From positions 62,001 through 126,000 of the forward strand of contig JAIXZX010000012.1 in the NCBI GenBank assembly GCA_027489335.1: 64,000 nt of DNA, given 5' to 3'. The notes under the pieces are model-generated. The model was given only the letters and a program-made list of their open reading frames with translations. It was not told the DNA's origin and did no database searches. The position numbers and the translations under genes are program-made. Numbering within the stretch: the first letter of the stretch is position 1; each line of letters starts with the position of its first letter. Below are positions 50,675 through 58,804 of this stretch, one piece after another. The DNA comes from Caulobacteraceae bacterium (lineage in GTDB: Bacteria; Pseudomonadota; Alphaproteobacteria; Caulobacterales; Caulobacteraceae).

Positions 50675-51628
50675 TCACGGGCGCCAGAGGCGCAGGGTCT
50701 CGCCCTCACGGCGAACCTCGGCGTCCAGCAGCTTGGTCACGGACGTGACGAAGGACTCTGGGTCGCCTGTGCGGAACAGGCCCACCAGGCGTTCGCCGCC
50801 GAGCTCGGGATCCTCAACGACGATCTTCAGCGTGTTGTACCGGTTAAACTCCGCGGCGGCCTCGGCGAGGGTTTCGCCGTCGAGCACCAGCTCGCCCTGC
50901 CGCCAGGCGAGGCTGCGTCGGATCGCGGCCGGGTCGGGGGTGACCACAAAGGGCTGACCGCCATCGGCGATCGTCAGCCGGTGCCCGGCGGGCACCTCAG
51001 CGCGCTGGTCGCTGTCGGAGCGGGAGGCTGCGACCATCCCGTCGGTGACCTGCAGATCGGTCCGTTCGCCCCGTTGCCGGACGCTGAAGGCGGTGCCAAC
51101 GGCCTCGAAGCGCGTTCCGCCGGCGCGTACGACGAAGGGGCGCTGGGTGTCGTGGGCGACGTCGAACCAGGCCTCGCCCCGCAGCACATCGACCTGCCGG
51201 CGCCGCGCGGTGAACTGGACCTTCAGGGCGCTGTCGGTGTTGAGGATCATCTGAGTGCCGTCGGCCAGGGGGGCGCGCCGAATTTCGCCCAGGCCGGTGG
51301 TGAACGCCTCTGTGCGGAGGTTCAGCAGGACGCCTGCGCCGCCCATCGCTGCGGCCGCTCCCCCAATACCCCAGGCCAGTAGGGCGCGGCGGGGCAGGGC
51401 TGGCGCCGCAGGCTCCGGCCGCAGGGCGTCCGACGGCAGGGCGCGGGCCCGGTCCACTAGGCTGAGGGCGGCTTGAGCGCGAAGATAGGCCCCCTGCCGG
51501 CGGGGATCTCCCGAAAGCCATGCCGCCAGCTCCGCCGCGGTATTGGGCTCCAGCTCCCGCGCATCGCTCCGCACGGCCCATAGGGCCGCCTCGTCATCGA
51601 TCTCTCTTGCGGGTTGAACCTCTGACAT
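50675..51628 (-). CDS. FecR-family anti-sigma factor / signal transducer
   Basis: About 317 aa: a cytoplasmic N-terminal DUF4880-like helix region (AALWAVRSDARELEPNTAAELAAWLSGDP), one transmembrane helix (LLAWGIGGAAAAMGGAGVLL), then a periplasmic FecR domain (LADGTQMILNTDSALKVQF, EVPAGHRLTIADGG) and an STN-like end. It relays receptor occupancy to the sigma factor. ATG at 51628 overlaps the sigma gene by 35 bases; another ATG at 51664 would extend it. Confidence 0.9.
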   Translation of the reverse strand: MSEVQPAREIDDEAALWAVRSDARELEPNTAAELAAWLSGDPRRQGAYLRAQAALSLVDRARALPSDALRPEPAAPALPRRALLAWGIGGAAAAMGGAGVLLNLRTEAFTTGLGEIRRAPLADGTQMILNTDSALKVQFTARRRQVDVLRGEAWFDVAHDTQRPFVVRAGGTRFEAVGTAFSVRQRGERTDLQVTDGMVAASRSDSDQRAEVPAGHRLTIADGGQPFVVTPDPAAIRRSLAWRQGELVLDGETLAEAAAEFNRYNTLKIVVEDPELGGERLVGLFRTGDPESFVTSVTKLLDAEVRREGETLRLWRP

Positions 51629-52181
51629 CAGGCTGTGGACGGCTGGCCGCCTCTTCTGCTCCATCGTCGCCGGTGAGCGCGCTCAGGATCAGACGCAATC
51701 CCCGCGCCGCCTGGGCCTCAACCACATTCTCGGTTACGCCGAGCCGCTGGGCGATCTCACGCTGGGACAGCCCATCGACCCGGCGCATCATGAATATCGT
51801 CCTGCACCGCTCCGGCAAAGCCTGGATGACGGCCTGGACCCGGCGAAGCTCCAGCCGGCCGGCCACCACCCGCTCGGCGGAGGGCGCATGATCTAAGACG
51901 TCCATCAGAGCCAGTTCCGTCGTACGGGCGAGCGACACCACGCGGGCCTGTCGCAGGCGATCGGTCACCACGCTGCGGGTGGTCTGAAACAGATAGGCCC
52001 GCCCGTTCTGGATGTGGTCGACCGAGGCCAGCGCCGCGATACGGCAGTAGGCGTCCTGAACGATGTCGTCGATTTCGTCGCGGCTCCATCCGGCGCGGCT
52101 CAGCCAGCGACGGACGTCGCCCTCATGAGGGAGGATCTGAGCGCCCACCCAGGCGACAAATTTTGCACGGGGTTCGGCCAT
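51594..52181 (-). CDS. ECF sigma factor, FecI-like
   Basis: A 195-aa sigma-70 family protein with region 2 (WSRDEIDDIVQDAYCRIAAL, RAYLFQTTRSVVTDRLR) and region 4 HTH (LSQREIAQRLGVTENVVEAQ). It would direct transcription of the following fecR/receptor/amidase genes when the receptor is occupied. A perfect palindrome in its leader hides its likely ribosome site (52190-52208). Confidence 0.92.
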   Translation of the reverse strand: MAEPRAKFVAWVGAQILPHEGDVRRWLSRAGWSRDEIDDIVQDAYCRIAALASVDHIQNGRAYLFQTTRSVVTDRLRQARVVSLARTTELALMDVLDHAPSAERVVAGRLELRRVQAVIQALPERCRTIFMMRRVDGLSQREIAQRLGVTENVVEAQAARGLRLILSALTGDDGAEEAASRPQPDVRGSTRKRDR

Positions 52182-52447
52182 GACGGTGTCCCCTGGCGGC
52201 GCCAGGGGCGTCGACCATCGACGGAAACGGTCGGCGGCGCCTGTCGACGGATCAAGGGACTGGGGGCCGGCGGCGGGCCGCCCACGGCCAAGCTGACCTG
52301 AACGCGTTCAACCTGACCTCCAGTCGAACAGCGTACTGCACGGTCTGCAGGCGGAGGGACTCTGGGGCGATCGCCCGGCTCGATTGTGACTCCGCCAGGG
52401 CGCAGGCTCGAGTTGCGGGCGGGCTGTCCTGGAGTTGGCCGCCGCGC
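52182..52447. other. 266-bp gap upstream of the ECF sigma gene
   Basis: No gene seen. It contains the sigma leader hairpin, a GTCGAC...GTCGAC inverted pair and, near 52432-52460, GC-rich bases at the end of the convergent-strand lipid transport operon (same strand). The sigma promoter must lie here but is not obvious. Confidence 0.35.
52190..52208 (-). promoter_or_regulatory. Leader hairpin overlapping the ribosome site of the ECF sigma gene
   Basis: On the minus strand CCCCTGGCG-C-CGCCAGGGG is a perfect 9-bp inverted repeat; its 3' arm contains the AGGGGA that is the only plausible ribosome site, eight bases before the ATG. Confidence 0.45.
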
Positions 52448-53074
52448 CTAGGCGGCCGGGGCGCCGTTGCGGTTCGACCAGTCCACCAGTTCGCTGAGCA
52501 CTTGGCTGACGGCGGCGTCGTAGGCCGAGACGATCTGGCTCACCCGGTTGTCGCTGGCGCGGATTTCGGCCTGGAAGATTTCCTCGGCGGCCAATGTGCG
52601 GTCATCGCGGGAGACCAGGGTGGCGCGCACCCGCACCACCACGATGGGCGGAGCCTCCTGGCCCCGGTCATAGACGGTCTCGAACTGGCGCACATCAAGG
52701 CGCAGGACACTGGCGGCCTCGCGCACCTCGCCCCGGGTGACCAGGCGGGCGGGTCCTGTGTTGGCGTCGAACGCCCGGGCGACGGCTTCTTCGAACAGGA
52801 CGCTGGCTGGCGCCACCCAGCGGGCGCTGGCCACATAGGCGGCCTCGGCCCCGGTCATGGTGAGGATCCGGTCGCCGCTGGCGGCCCGGGCGAAGCCCGT
52901 GCTGGGCACGATCAGGCCAAAGGACTCGGCGCTGCGCGGCGTCGCTGCGTCTTCGGTCATGCCGGCGCCGAAGCTATAGAGCTGCGAGGGCTCGGTGTCC
53001 GGCAGCAGGGAGACACAGGCCGACAGGGCGAGGGCCGCGGCGGTGACGACCAGGGTCCGCAGAGGCGCGATCAT
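52448..53074 (-). CDS. ABC-transport auxiliary lipoprotein (PqiC/MlaC-position component)
   Basis: A 208-aa precursor lipoprotein (lipobox ALSAC, Cys 20) with the ABC-type transport auxiliary fold: QLYSFGAG, LIVPSTGFARAASGDRILTM and a late SAYDAAVSQVLSELVDW. Such proteins sit at the outer membrane and work with MCE/Mla importers. Its ATG overlaps the MCE gene stop (ATGA). Last gene of the mla-type operon. Confidence 0.85.
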   Translation of the reverse strand: MIAPLRTLVVTAAALALSACVSLLPDTEPSQLYSFGAGMTEDAATPRSAESFGLIVPSTGFARAASGDRILTMTGAEAAYVASARWVAPASVLFEEAVARAFDANTGPARLVTRGEVREAASVLRLDVRQFETVYDRGQEAPPIVVVRVRATLVSRDDRTLAAEEIFQAEIRASDNRVSQIVSAYDAAVSQVLSELVDWSNRNGAPAA

Positions 53075-54009
53075 GGCTGGATCTCCAGTTCCTTGGCGGG
53101 GCCCTTGCTCACCACGCCGCGGGGGTTGGCGCTGACCTCATTGGTGAGGCGCGAGAGGGACTCGGCGGCGTCCTGCAGGGTTTCCGCCGCGCGGGTGACC
53201 TGGGGCAGGCCATAGGTGGCGAAGTCGGCGGTGGGCCCCTCCAGGGAGGCCAGCATCCGGCGCAGGTCGGCGGCGGCGGCCTCGGTTTCGGTGGCGGCCT
53301 CGCTCAGGCTGGCCATGGCCGCACGTCCATCGGTGTCGACGATGTCCCGCGTGGAGGCGGCCAGGGCGCGGGCCTCCTCGGCGGCCTCACCGATATTCTG
53401 CAGGGCGACCTGGGCGTCAGCGATGATCGCCTTGCGCTCGCGCAGCTCGGCGGTGACCGCCTGGGCGTCGGAAATGGCGGCCCCCAAGGTGAGGATGTTC
53501 TCGTCAGAGAGAACGCGGTTGACCCGGTCCAGGGCCTCCACAGTGCGTGACAGCACGGTCCCGCCGCCTTCCAGGAGGTCGGCCAGGGCGCTGCGCTGGC
53601 TCTGGATCACGGGAATCTTGCCCTCGGGCGAGGTTTCCTTCAGCAGGGGCCTGGTCGAGGTGCCTGCCGAGATCTGCACATAGTTCAGGCCGGTGATCCC
53701 CTGAGGCTCAAGGGTGGCGAAGGAGTCCACGCGGATCGGAACGTCGGAATTCACCCGCACCCGGGAAATCACCCGGCTCGGATTGGTCCGGTCGAGCGAG
53801 ATGTCGGTGACTTCGCCGACCTTGATGCCGTTGAAGTGCACCTCGCCGCCCTGGGTCAGGCCTCGCACCGGACCCTGGAACAGAATGTCGTAGACATCAT
53901 AGTCCCGGGCGAAGGCGACCCGCGCCAGCCAGATGCTGAATATGACCAGTCCGACGAACAGGATCAGGGTCGAGAGGCCCACCAGGGCGTAGTTGGCGTT
54001 CTTTTCCAT
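53071..54009 (-). CDS. mlaD: MlaD/MCE-family substrate-binding protein
   Basis: A 312-aa inner-membrane anchored protein: an N-terminal transmembrane helix (ALVGLSTLILFVGLVIFSIWL), one MCE domain (about 35-115, GPVRGLTQGGEVHFNGIKVG and EPQGITGLNYVQI) and a long helical, coiled-coil-like C-terminus. MCE proteins form rings or tubes that carry lipids between the membranes. Longer than E. coli MlaD, closer to alphaproteobacterial forms. Two bases from the ATPase gene. Confidence 0.88.
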   Translation of the reverse strand: MEKNANYALVGLSTLILFVGLVIFSIWLARVAFARDYDVYDILFQGPVRGLTQGGEVHFNGIKVGEVTDISLDRTNPSRVISRVRVNSDVPIRVDSFATLEPQGITGLNYVQISAGTSTRPLLKETSPEGKIPVIQSQRSALADLLEGGGTVLSRTVEALDRVNRVLSDENILTLGAAISDAQAVTAELRERKAIIADAQVALQNIGEAAEEARALAASTRDIVDTDGRAAMASLSEAATETEAAAADLRRMLASLEGPTADFATYGLPQVTRAAETLQDAAESLSRLTNEVSANPRGVVSKGPAKELEIQP

Positions 54010-54011
54010 AA

Positions 54012-54833
54012 TCAGGCCCGGCTCCCCTGGGCGGTGGCTTTCGCCGCGGCGCGGCCCCTGGGGCCGAGGAAGTATTCCTGGATCCAGGGATGGTCTGAGG
54101 ATTCCAGCTTGGCGACCGGGGCCTCGGCGACGACCTTCCGGTCTGCGATCACGGCCACGCGGTCGGTGATCGTATAGAGGCTGTCGAGGTCGTGGGTGAT
54201 CATGAAGACCGTAAGATGGAGGCTGTCGGACAGATCGCGGATCAGTTCGTCAAAGGCGCCCGCGCCGATGGGATCAAGGCCCGCCGTGGGTTCGTCCAGA
54301 AAGAGCAGGTCGGGGTCGAGGGCGAGGGCCCGGGCCAGCGCCGCGCGTTTGCGCATGCCGCCGGACAGCTCAGATGGCTTGAGCGCGCCGGCGTCCGGGC
54401 GCAGACCGACCAGGGCGATCTTCAGGTCGGCCAGCTCTTCCATCTCACGCACCGACAGCCGTGTGTGCTCGCGCATGGGCGCCTCGATGTTTTCCCGCAC
54501 GGTCAGGTTGGAGAACAGCGCGCCGTGCTGGAACAGAACGCCCCAGCGGCGCTCCAGTCCCCCGGCCTCCCGGCTGCGGCTGACGTCCTGGCCGAAGACC
54601 TTCACGACGCCGCCCTCCGGGACCTTCAGGCCGATGATGGAGTTCAACAGAACCGACTTACCCGAGCCAGACCCACCCACCACGGCGACCACCTCGCCGC
54701 GGCGGACATTCAGGTTCAGGTCCTCATGGACCACATGGTCGCCGAACTGCGAGCGCAGACCTTCGACCTCGATCACGAAGTCGTCGCCCTGTGCGTCGGT
54801 CAGGGCGTCGGGATGAGGGGCGAGGTCGGTCAA
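54012..54833 (-). CDS. mlaF: ABC transporter ATP-binding protein, MlaF-like
   Basis: A 273-aa ATPase with Walker A GGSGSGKSVL, a Q-loop in VLFQHGALFSNLTV, signature LSGGMRKRAALARALA, Walker B LLFLDEPTAGLDP and H-loop ITHD. HGALFSNLTV and GGMRKR are typical of MlaF. It powers retrograde or anterograde phospholipid transport. The TTG start overlaps the permease stop (TTGA), so the two are translationally coupled; the frame is open upstream but lies inside the permease gene. Confidence 0.9.
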   Translation of the reverse strand: MTDLAPHPDALTDAQGDDFVIEVEGLRSQFGDHVVHEDLNLNVRRGEVVAVVGGSGSGKSVLLNSIIGLKVPEGGVVKVFGQDVSRSREAGGLERRWGVLFQHGALFSNLTVRENIEAPMREHTRLSVREMEELADLKIALVGLRPDAGALKPSELSGGMRKRAALARALALDPDLLFLDEPTAGLDPIGAGAFDELIRDLSDSLHLTVFMITHDLDSLYTITDRVAVIADRKVVAEAPVAKLESSDHPWIQEYFLGPRGRAAAKATAQGSRA

Positions 54834-55966
54834 ATGTCCAGCTCCATGTAGAGCAGGGCGAAGGCCGCATCGATCATGATGATGGCGAAGATGGCGTGCA
54901 CCACCGCCGCCGTCACCCGCCGTCCCAGGGATTCCACATCGCCGCCGACTTCCATGCCCTGGCGACAGCCAATGCCGGCGATGACGATGGCCATGATCGG
55001 GGCCTTGGACAGGCCCACCCAGAAGTGTGTCGGGCCGACATACTCCAGGATGCGCTGGAAGAAGAAGCTCGGACCAATGTCGAGCACGCTCCACGTGACC
55101 GCGAGGCCGCCGCAGAGGCCGGCCAGGGTGGCGACGAAGGTCAGGAGCGGAATGGTGACCAGCAGGGCCATGAAGCGGGGGAAGACCAGGGCCTCGAAGG
55201 GATCGACGCCCATCACCTTCATGGCGTCCACCTCCTGATTCATCTTCATGGAGCCGATCTCGGCGGCGAAGGATGAGGCCGATCTGCCGGCCAGCAGGAT
55301 GGCGGTGATCAGAATGTTGAACTCCCGCAGCACCGCCACGCCGATCAGCTCGACGGCGAAGACCTGGGCGCCGAACTCGCGGAGCATATTGGCGCCCAGC
55401 AGGCCCACGACTGCGCCGATGAAAAAGGAGGTCACGGCCACGATGGGAATGGCGTCCAGGCCAGCGCGCTCGGCCAGGGAGAAGACCGAGGCCCAACGGA
55501 TGCGCAGGGGATTGACCACGCTCTTGGCCAGCACGATCAGCAGATGGCCGGCGAAGACCAGGGTGTCGAAGGCGTCATAGCCGGTGCTGACCACCCCCTT
55601 GCCGATCCGCACCGTCATCTCGTGCCACCCGCGCAGCTCGCGCTTGGGCGCTTCACGCTTGGCGGCGGCTTCGGCCACCAGTTCGATCAGGCGCTGGCTT
55701 TCCGGACGGGCCTCGACCTTGGCCGGATCAAGCGCGCCGCCGGCGGCGCGGATCAGGGCGAAGGCGCCGGCCGTATCCAGCTTGCCGACCTCGGTGAGAT
55801 CAAAGTGCTGCGCCGGGGCGCCTCGCAGCGCGGCGCTGAGGCGACGGCCTTCCCGGTCCAGGGCGTTCAGCGTCCAGTCGCCGGTCAGCCGGACCGTCCG
55901 CGAATCCCCATCGCCGACAAGCTCGAAAGCTGCGGGCTGGTCGCCATTGGGGGAAACCTTGGAAAT
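54830..55966 (-). CDS. mlaE: MlaE-family permease with N-terminal STAS domain, probable ATT start
   Basis: The permease part (about 240 C-terminal residues) is clear: FFIGAVVGLLGANMLREFG, ELIGVAVLREFNILITAILL and MKVMGVDPFEALVFPR. Reading upstream of the first GTG (55678) the frame stays open for about 100 codons and encodes a STAS/MlaB-like domain (TVRLTGDWTLNAL, FDLTEVGKLDTAGAFALI). This stretch has no ATG, GTG or TTG. ATT at 55964-55966 has TTTGGAG seven bases upstream and is my choice of start (378 aa). If only the GTG were used the STAS domain would be lost. STAS-MlaE fusions are known in the family. Confidence 0.8.
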   Translation of the reverse strand: MSKVSPNGDQPAAFELVGDGDSRTVRLTGDWTLNALDREGRRLSAALRGAPAQHFDLTEVGKLDTAGAFALIRAAGGALDPAKVEARPESQRLIELVAEAAAKREAPKRELRGWHEMTVRIGKGVVSTGYDAFDTLVFAGHLLIVLAKSVVNPLRIRWASVFSLAERAGLDAIPIVAVTSFFIGAVVGLLGANMLREFGAQVFAVELIGVAVLREFNILITAILLAGRSASSFAAEIGSMKMNQEVDAMKVMGVDPFEALVFPRFMALLVTIPLLTFVATLAGLCGGLAVTWSVLDIGPSFFFQRILEYVGPTHFWVGLSKAPIMAIVIAGIGCRQGMEVGGDVESLGRRVTAAVVHAIFAIIMIDAAFALLYMELDI

Positions 55967-56211
55967 GGTGCGGCTCCAAACTCAGGGCGGATTCGAATGA
56001 CGCCGCCTCGCCGAAATCCTAGCAGAGCCCGGGGTCTGGTCGGAACGTCTTATGGCGCCGGTTGTTCCTCCGGGACCAAACCTGCAGAAAATCCCAAGCT
56101 TGGCCGCCGATGATGTCTCGCTTTCGCCCGAATTGACCGTGTAGAGAGGGGCGTCGGCGGCCCCCCTGCCGACAATTCTGAAAATGCGAATTCAAGGCTG
56201 GGAGCGTTGCG

Positions 56212-56574
56212 TTGGCCCGCCAACTCGATTTCGCCGGAAAGTCCGGCGCCACTTATCGGTACACCGCCCTGGAGGATGACCGCATCCCGCCGACAGCGGG
56301 GGCGAACTATATCATCGCCGAAACCGGCCCAGGGTTAGAGCCGCGGCTCCTCTATGCCGGGGAGACCGAGAATGTCATGGCCGATGATCTGAGCGGCCGT
56401 CTCGACGATGTTCGCCAGCGCTGGCCCGGCGCGGAACTGCTGCTGCGGCTCAATGTGCGACGCGCGGTCAGGGTGGCTGAACGTGAAGACCTGGTGGCGG
56501 CCTATCTTCCGCCGCTCAATGATCCGCCAGAAGTCCATCCCACCGCAGACCACGGCGCCTCACCGAACCCCTGA
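56212..56574 (+). CDS. Small GIY-YIG-like hypothetical protein
   Basis: A 120-aa protein starting at TTG with GGAG seven bases upstream. The arrangement ANYIIAETG...RLLYAGETENV...DLSGRLDDV...AEREDLVAAYLPPLN recalls GIY-YIG nucleases: Y-I-x, YxGxTxN, a Glu in the late helix and the closing P-P-L-N. The first tyrosine motif is degenerate and the catalytic Arg is not certain, so it may be a non-catalytic relative. Tail-to-tail with the superoxide dismutase gene. Confidence 0.55.
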   Translation: MARQLDFAGKSGATYRYTALEDDRIPPTAGANYIIAETGPGLEPRLLYAGETENVMADDLSGRLDDVRQRWPGAELLLRLNVRRAVRVAEREDLVAAYLPPLNDPPEVHPTADHGASPNP

Positions 56575-56614
56575 CGCCTCCAGGACGCAGCGACCCCCTG
56601 ACATCGCGATCTGG

Positions 56615-56658
56615 GGCGCGCCCGGACTATGCGCCGAAGGGCGCAAGCCGGGCGCGCC
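56615..56658. terminator. Long bidirectional hairpin before the superoxide dismutase gene end
   Basis: GGCGCGCCCGG (56615-56625) pairs perfectly with CCGGGCGCGCC (56648-56658); inside, TGCGCC pairs with GGCGCA around GAAG. It lies in the convergent gap between the GIY-YIG-like and superoxide dismutase genes. Confidence 0.7.
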
Positions 56659-56664
56659 TCAGTC

Positions 56665-57387
56665 CTATTGTCGGGCGGCGTCGAACAGGCGGTTGGCTTC
56701 ATTCCAGTTGAGCACGCCCCACCAGGCGCTCAGATAGCCGCCGCGGTTGTTCTGGTGCTTCAGGTAATAGGCGTGTTCCCAAACGTCATTGGCGATGACC
56801 GGCGCCCCCTTCACCGGGGCGTCGTCCATCAGCGGGTTGTCCTGGTTCGGCGTCGAGGCGACGGCCAGCTTGTCGCCGTCCCACACCAGCCAGGCCCAGC
56901 CTGAGCCGAACCGCTGGGCGCCGGCGGCCTCGAAGGCCTTCTTGAAGGCGTCCATCGACCCGAAGTCCTTGTCGATCTGCGCCTTCAGCGCCGCAGACGG
57001 CTCACCCACCTGACCGGCGGGCGCCATCAGCGTCCAGAACAGGGTGTGGTTATAGTGGCCGCCGGCATTGTTGCGGACTGCGGCCGGGTGCTTCGACACT
57101 TCGGCCAGGATCGCCTCCAGGGACTTGCCGGCCAGAGCCGGGGTCTGGGCGACGGCGGCGTTGAGATTGTTCACATAGCCCTGGTGATGCCGGCCGTGGT
57201 GGATCTGCATGGTCTGGGCGTCGATCACCGGCTCCAGGCCCTCGTATCCGTAGGGCAGGGGGGCGAGTTCGAAGGCGGCCGCCGGCGCAGCGGCGGCCTG
57301 GGGCGCGGCCGACTGAGCCTGGACCATGGCGGGGGCGGCCACCAGGCAGGTGGCGAAAAGGGCGAGGCGAAGCGCGGGCGCAGGCAT
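56665..57387 (-). CDS. Exported Fe/Mn superoxide dismutase
   Basis: A 240-aa enzyme with a signal peptide (ALRLALFATCLVAAPAMVQAQ) and an Ala/Pro/Gln linker before the SOD fold begins (FELAPLPYGYEGLEP). Metal ligands are His in MQIHHGRHH and GHYNHTLFW, Asp and His in NDVWEHAYYLKHQN. It removes superoxide, here in the periplasm, which is less usual for this family than for Cu/Zn enzymes. Iron versus manganese cannot be decided by eye. Confidence 0.93.
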   Translation of the reverse strand: MPAPALRLALFATCLVAAPAMVQAQSAAPQAAAAPAAAFELAPLPYGYEGLEPVIDAQTMQIHHGRHHQGYVNNLNAAVAQTPALAGKSLEAILAEVSKHPAAVRNNAGGHYNHTLFWTLMAPAGQVGEPSAALKAQIDKDFGSMDAFKKAFEAAGAQRFGSGWAWLVWDGDKLAVASTPNQDNPLMDDAPVKGAPVIANDVWEHAYYLKHQNNRGGYLSAWWGVLNWNEANRLFDAARQ

Positions 57388-57553
57388 ATCAGATCATCCT
57401 TGAGTTCGTACGGACGCAGGGGAGGCGAGCATAACCTTGCGATGACGGCGCCGACAGTCCGCGCCGCTCGCCCTGAGGCGAACGCCCGGGAGGCCGAAGC
57501 GTTGCCATCCGCCTGGCGCCAAAGCGCAGCTCCGTCCCCGCGGCCTTACGGGT

Positions 57554-57829
57554 TCAGTCCTGAAACCGGGCCAGCACCATGACGAGGCCGATCGCCTGCG
57601 CGCCGATTATCCAGGCCAGCCTCGCCCCGAACGGCTGCTTGCGCGTCTTGTGACGCAGGAGCTGCTGGGCGGCCACAGCGCCAGCGGATCCGCCCAGGGC
57701 GGCCATCAAAAGAAGGGTGCGTTCGGGGATCCGGCGACCGCCGGTCCTTGCCTGATGCTTGTCGATGGCGAACAGGGCGAAGGTCGCCGCATTGATCGCG
57801 ACGAGGCTGAGGACGACGAGCGGCCACAT
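57554..57829 (-). CDS. DUF1294 membrane protein
   Basis: A 91-aa protein with about three hydrophobic segments; AIDKHQARTGGRRIPERTLLLMAALGGSAGA and the RHKTRKQPF motif define DUF1294. Function unknown. ATG at 57829 follows CGGAG. It lies just downstream of the tRNA-Lys gene on the same strand. Confidence 0.88.
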   Translation of the reverse strand: MWPLVVLSLVAINAATFALFAIDKHQARTGGRRIPERTLLLMAALGGSAGAVAAQQLLRHKTRKQPFGARLAWIIGAQAIGLVMVLARFQD

Positions 57830-57878
57830 GCACAGTGCTCCGAAGGACCCCGACACACGTGGGGGACCGGCCACCTTC

Positions 57879-57896
57879 AGTTTTCGAGGGAAAACT
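57879..57896 (-). terminator. Hairpin just downstream of tRNA-Lys
   Basis: AGTTTTC and GAAAACT form a 7-bp stem with a 4-nt loop immediately after the encoded CCA. No T-run follows, so its terminator role is weakly supported. Confidence 0.35.
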
Positions 57897-57972
<76 letters not shown>

Positions 57973-58062
57973 ATCGCGTCGGACCCCTTTGGCGGGGGTC
58001 CCGGCGAGGGCGCGGAACATAGCCGGATTTCTCGGCTTGGCAAGCGAGGGGCGAAGAGAATT

Positions 58063-58416
58063 ATGGCCAGGCGTGATCTGACCGGGGCGGTGGACTTCGG
58101 CTATCTAGAATCCTACGCCGCCGGCGACCTGGATGTGGTGCAGGAGGTGCTGGAGCTGTTTCGCCAGCAGGCGGCCCTGTGGGCGCCGCTGATCGCCCCT
58201 GGCCAGGAGGGCTGGCCGGACGCGGTCCACACCATCAAGGGAACGGCGAGGGGGATCGGCGCGGGGGCTCTGGCCGAGGCCTGCGAGGCCGCCGAGCTCC
58301 ATGGCGAGGGACGTCTGCCGGCGGTGCGCGACGCCCTGGACGCCGCCCTCTCGGATGTGGCCGCCTATGTCCACGAACTCATGTTGCGGTCCTTGAAAAC
58401 CCCACCCGTGCGCTGA
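58063..58416 (+). CDS. Hpt-domain phosphotransfer protein
   Basis: A 117-aa helical protein with the Hpt signature HTIKGTARGIGAGALAEACE, in which the His accepts phosphate. Single-domain Hpt proteins relay phosphate between hybrid kinases and regulators; the hybrid kinase at 33931 is a possible but unproven partner. ATG at 58063 follows a GAAGAGA run; the longer frame runs through the tRNA and is not used. Confidence 0.82.
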   Translation: MARRDLTGAVDFGYLESYAAGDLDVVQEVLELFRQQAALWAPLIAPGQEGWPDAVHTIKGTARGIGAGALAEACEAAELHGEGRLPAVRDALDAALSDVAAYVHELMLRSLKTPPVR

Positions 58417-58422
58417 GCGACC

Positions 58423-58635
58423 TCAGTGGGTGCGGCCGCCGCCGTCATCGGAGCCGCTGTCGTCCGAAGCGTCCGGCTCATCGGGCTCTGCGGGCTCGGG
58501 CGGCCCTTCGGCCCCATACTGGGCCAGCACCCCGTGCAGGCCGAGCAGCGCGTCCTGGGTCACCACCGCATGCAGCCAGATCTCGTAGCGCCCATCGCTC
58601 AGGGGCCGGTAGTTCAGCTCTGGGGGCTTGCTCAT
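58423..58635 (-). CDS. Small hypothetical protein with acidic tail
   Basis: A 70-aa protein: MSKPPELNYRPLSDGRYEIW, then AVVTQDALLGLHGVLAQYG and a Pro/Asp/Glu/Ser/Gly tail. The N-terminal 40 residues look like a small folded unit; the tail is disordered. No family recognised. It is convergent with the Hpt gene. Confidence 0.55.
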   Translation of the reverse strand: MSKPPELNYRPLSDGRYEIWLHAVVTQDALLGLHGVLAQYGAEGPPEPAEPDEPDASDDSGSDDGGGRTH

Positions 58636-58804
58636 GGGGCTATCCGAATCGACTGGAACACTGGCCAGCAGCCTAACCCATGGGCGGCGCCGCCGAGAGC
58701 CGCCACCGATCACTCTGGGCCGGGGTTGTTGGACGGCGGGCGCTGGCGCCCCTAGGGTCCTCACGGGGCCGCAAGGCGCTGTTCTGTCGCTGGAGACGCC
58801 GACC

